Assembly: GCA_009700815.1 (NCBI GenBank)
Contig: WLLG01000092.1
Location: forward strand, 1-7,848
Origin: Actinomycetota bacterium
GTDB taxonomy: Bacteria > Actinomycetota > Acidimicrobiia > Acidimicrobiales > Microtrichaceae
Direction: 5' to 3'
DNA length: 7,848 nucleotides
The notes under the pieces are model-generated. The model saw only the letters and a program-made list of their open reading frames with translations. It was not told where the DNA came from and did not search any database. Positions 6,968 through 7,848 of this stretch are shown here, piece by piece. The position numbers and the translations under genes were made by a program. The stretch's first letter is position 1, and every line of letters starts with the position of its first letter.

Positions 6968-7172
6968 GGTTTGCTCCTGATAGAAGGCAACGGAGGCCGA
7001 GATCCACAGTGAAGGAGTTCAGCCAATTGGTACGAGAGGTAGTCTTTCATCATCATATGTACTGAAACAACCTAAAATGTAATAAAAAAACTCAACTCAG
7101 CCTGCCGGGCTCTCCGCCGCTAGGGTTCTTGGCTGTTCGGCCGTCCAAAGGCAACTTTTCTAAAGGGGAACC
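6968..7172. promoter_or_regulatory. Divergent intergenic region with AT-rich promoter core
   Basis: This 205-bp gap lies between the minus-strand lipoprotein operon and the plus-strand kinase gene and must hold both promoters. The AT-rich core is about 7045-7092. On the plus strand TAAAAT (7073-7078) is a possible -10 for the kinase; on the minus strand TATGAT (7052-7057) is a possible -10 for the lipoprotein operon. No convincing -35 accompanies either. Ribosome-binding sites are clear at both ends: AGGAG (6974-6978, minus) and AGGGGA (7164-7169, plus). Other structure includes the palindrome CCAATTGG (7023-7030) and the interrupted inverted repeat TTTCA-N13-TGAAA (7045-7067), possibly an operator. 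Exact promoters are uncertain. Confidence 0.5.
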
Positions 7173-7848
7173 ATGAGTGAGTACGTCCTGACCATTGACC
7201 TTGGTACCTCGGGACCGAAGACAGCCGTATTCACTGTTGAAGGTGATTACATCGATGGCGAGTTTGAACCCGTAGAACTCAAGCTCTCCGATCACGGCGG
7301 GGCAGAGCAGCGACCGGACGACTGGTGGGCGGGAATTGTGGCAGGCATGAGGCGCCTGCGCGAGCGCGGAGCCGTCCCCGAACAGGGCTTTGCCGCAATC
7401 TCGGTGACCTCACAATGGTCGGGCACAGTAGCCATCGATTCCCAAGGTGAGCCCGTCTGCGATTCGGTCATTTGGATGGACTCCCGCGGTGCTACCGATA
7501 TTGCCAAATTGGTTGGCGGGCCGATCAAGGTGCAGGGATATGACCCCCGCAAGCTTCGGCGCTGGATCAGTCTGACTGGCGGAGTGCCATCGCTTTCAGG
7601 AAAGGACCCAATCGCCCACATTCACTGGCTTCGCCGTACCAAGCCAGAGTTGAATGACCGAACGGACATGTATCTGGAGCCAAAGGACTGGCTCAACTTG
7701 AAGCTCACCGGGGTTCGCGCTGCGACCTATGACTCCATCGTCATGACTTGGGTGACCGATAATCGAGACCTTGGAAACGTCACGTATAGCCCCGAATTGT
7801 TGGCGCTAGCGGGCCTCAAACGTGAGTGGATGCCAGACCTGATTCCAG
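7173..7848 (+). CDS. FGGY-family carbohydrate kinase, xylulokinase-like (5' part only)
   Basis: The first 225 codons of a sugar kinase; the frame stays open past the window edge, and the family is usually about 500 residues, so roughly half is missing. The N-terminal ATP-binding fold starts IDLGTSGPKTAV, with the D-x-G-T-x-x-x-K phosphate motif (Asp9, Lys16). PDDWWAGIVAGM, IWMDSRG (100-106) and EPKDWLNLKLTG follow in the order seen in xylulokinases. These enzymes phosphorylate a keto- or aldo-sugar or a polyol with ATP in the cytoplasm. The usual xylulokinase segment GQMHG is replaced by SQWSG (80-84), so xylulose should not be assumed as substrate. The start at ATG 7173 is supported by AGGGGA at 7164-7169. 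The gene is divergent from the lipoprotein operon. Family call is firm, substrate open. Confidence 0.9.
   Translation, partial: MSEYVLTIDLGTSGPKTAVFTVEGDYIDGEFEPVELKLSDHGGAEQRPDDWWAGIVAGMRRLRERGAVPEQGFAAISVTSQWSGTVAIDSQGEPVCDSVIWMDSRGATDIAKLVGGPIKVQGYDPRKLRRWISLTGGVPSLSGKDPIAHIHWLRRTKPELNDRTDMYLEPKDWLNLKLTGVRAATYDSIVMTWVTDNRDLGNVTYSPELLALAGLKREWMPDLIP

Noticed and set aside
7083..7116. Possible minus-strand terminator (AGCC/GGCT stem followed by a T-run)
   Set aside because: The stem is only four base pairs and is separated from the T-run by eight bases; no minus-strand gene is expected to end there.
7092..7621. Two minus-strand open frames opposite the FGGY kinase and its leader
   Set aside because: The kinase frame on the plus strand has clear family motifs and a ribosome-binding site; the opposite frames have neither.

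Overview
The window looks like chromosomal DNA from an actinobacterium (Actinomycetota). It is moderately GC-rich by eye. The sulfatase has the architecture of the large mycobacterial AtsA/AtsD enzymes and an apparently leaderless start. The small secreted protein resembles a family common in Streptomyces and relatives. The genus cannot be told from sequence alone. There are no rRNA, tRNA, CRISPR, phage or insertion-sequence features. Codon use looks even across the window, so nothing points to recent transfer.

Layout. Positions 1-113 may hold the last codons of an unrecognised gene. Positions 157-2682 (+) encode a soluble three-PAS, GGDEF and EAL protein with all key residues for both making and degrading cyclic di-GMP. 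A 71-bp gap follows, most of it a 15-bp tandem repeat of about 3.5 copies, ending in a -10-like box placed to give a leaderless transcript. Positions 2754-5093 (+) encode a large type I sulfatase with a C-terminal beta-rich domain. Thirty bases later, and convergent, comes a two-gene minus-strand operon: a lipoprotein (6095-6967) whose last bases overlap, as ATGA, the start of a secreted protein of unknown function (5124-6098). A 205-bp divergent intergenic region with an AT-rich core separates this operon from an FGGY-type sugar kinase (7173 onward, +), which is cut by the window end and lacks the usual xylulokinase substrate motif.

How the parts fit. The kinase and sulfatase are probably separate catabolic functions (sugar phosphorylation and sulfate-ester cleavage). 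The cyclic di-GMP protein may be cotranscribed into the sulfatase, but the sulfatase also seems to have its own promoter. The lipoprotein and secreted protein are translationally coupled and probably act together at the cell envelope. They are the best candidates for an undescribed function. The window holds no complete novel system that I can defend; the most unusual features are the two 15-bp tandem repeat tracts (one in a promoter, one lengthening a lipoprotein signal peptide) and this secreted pair.
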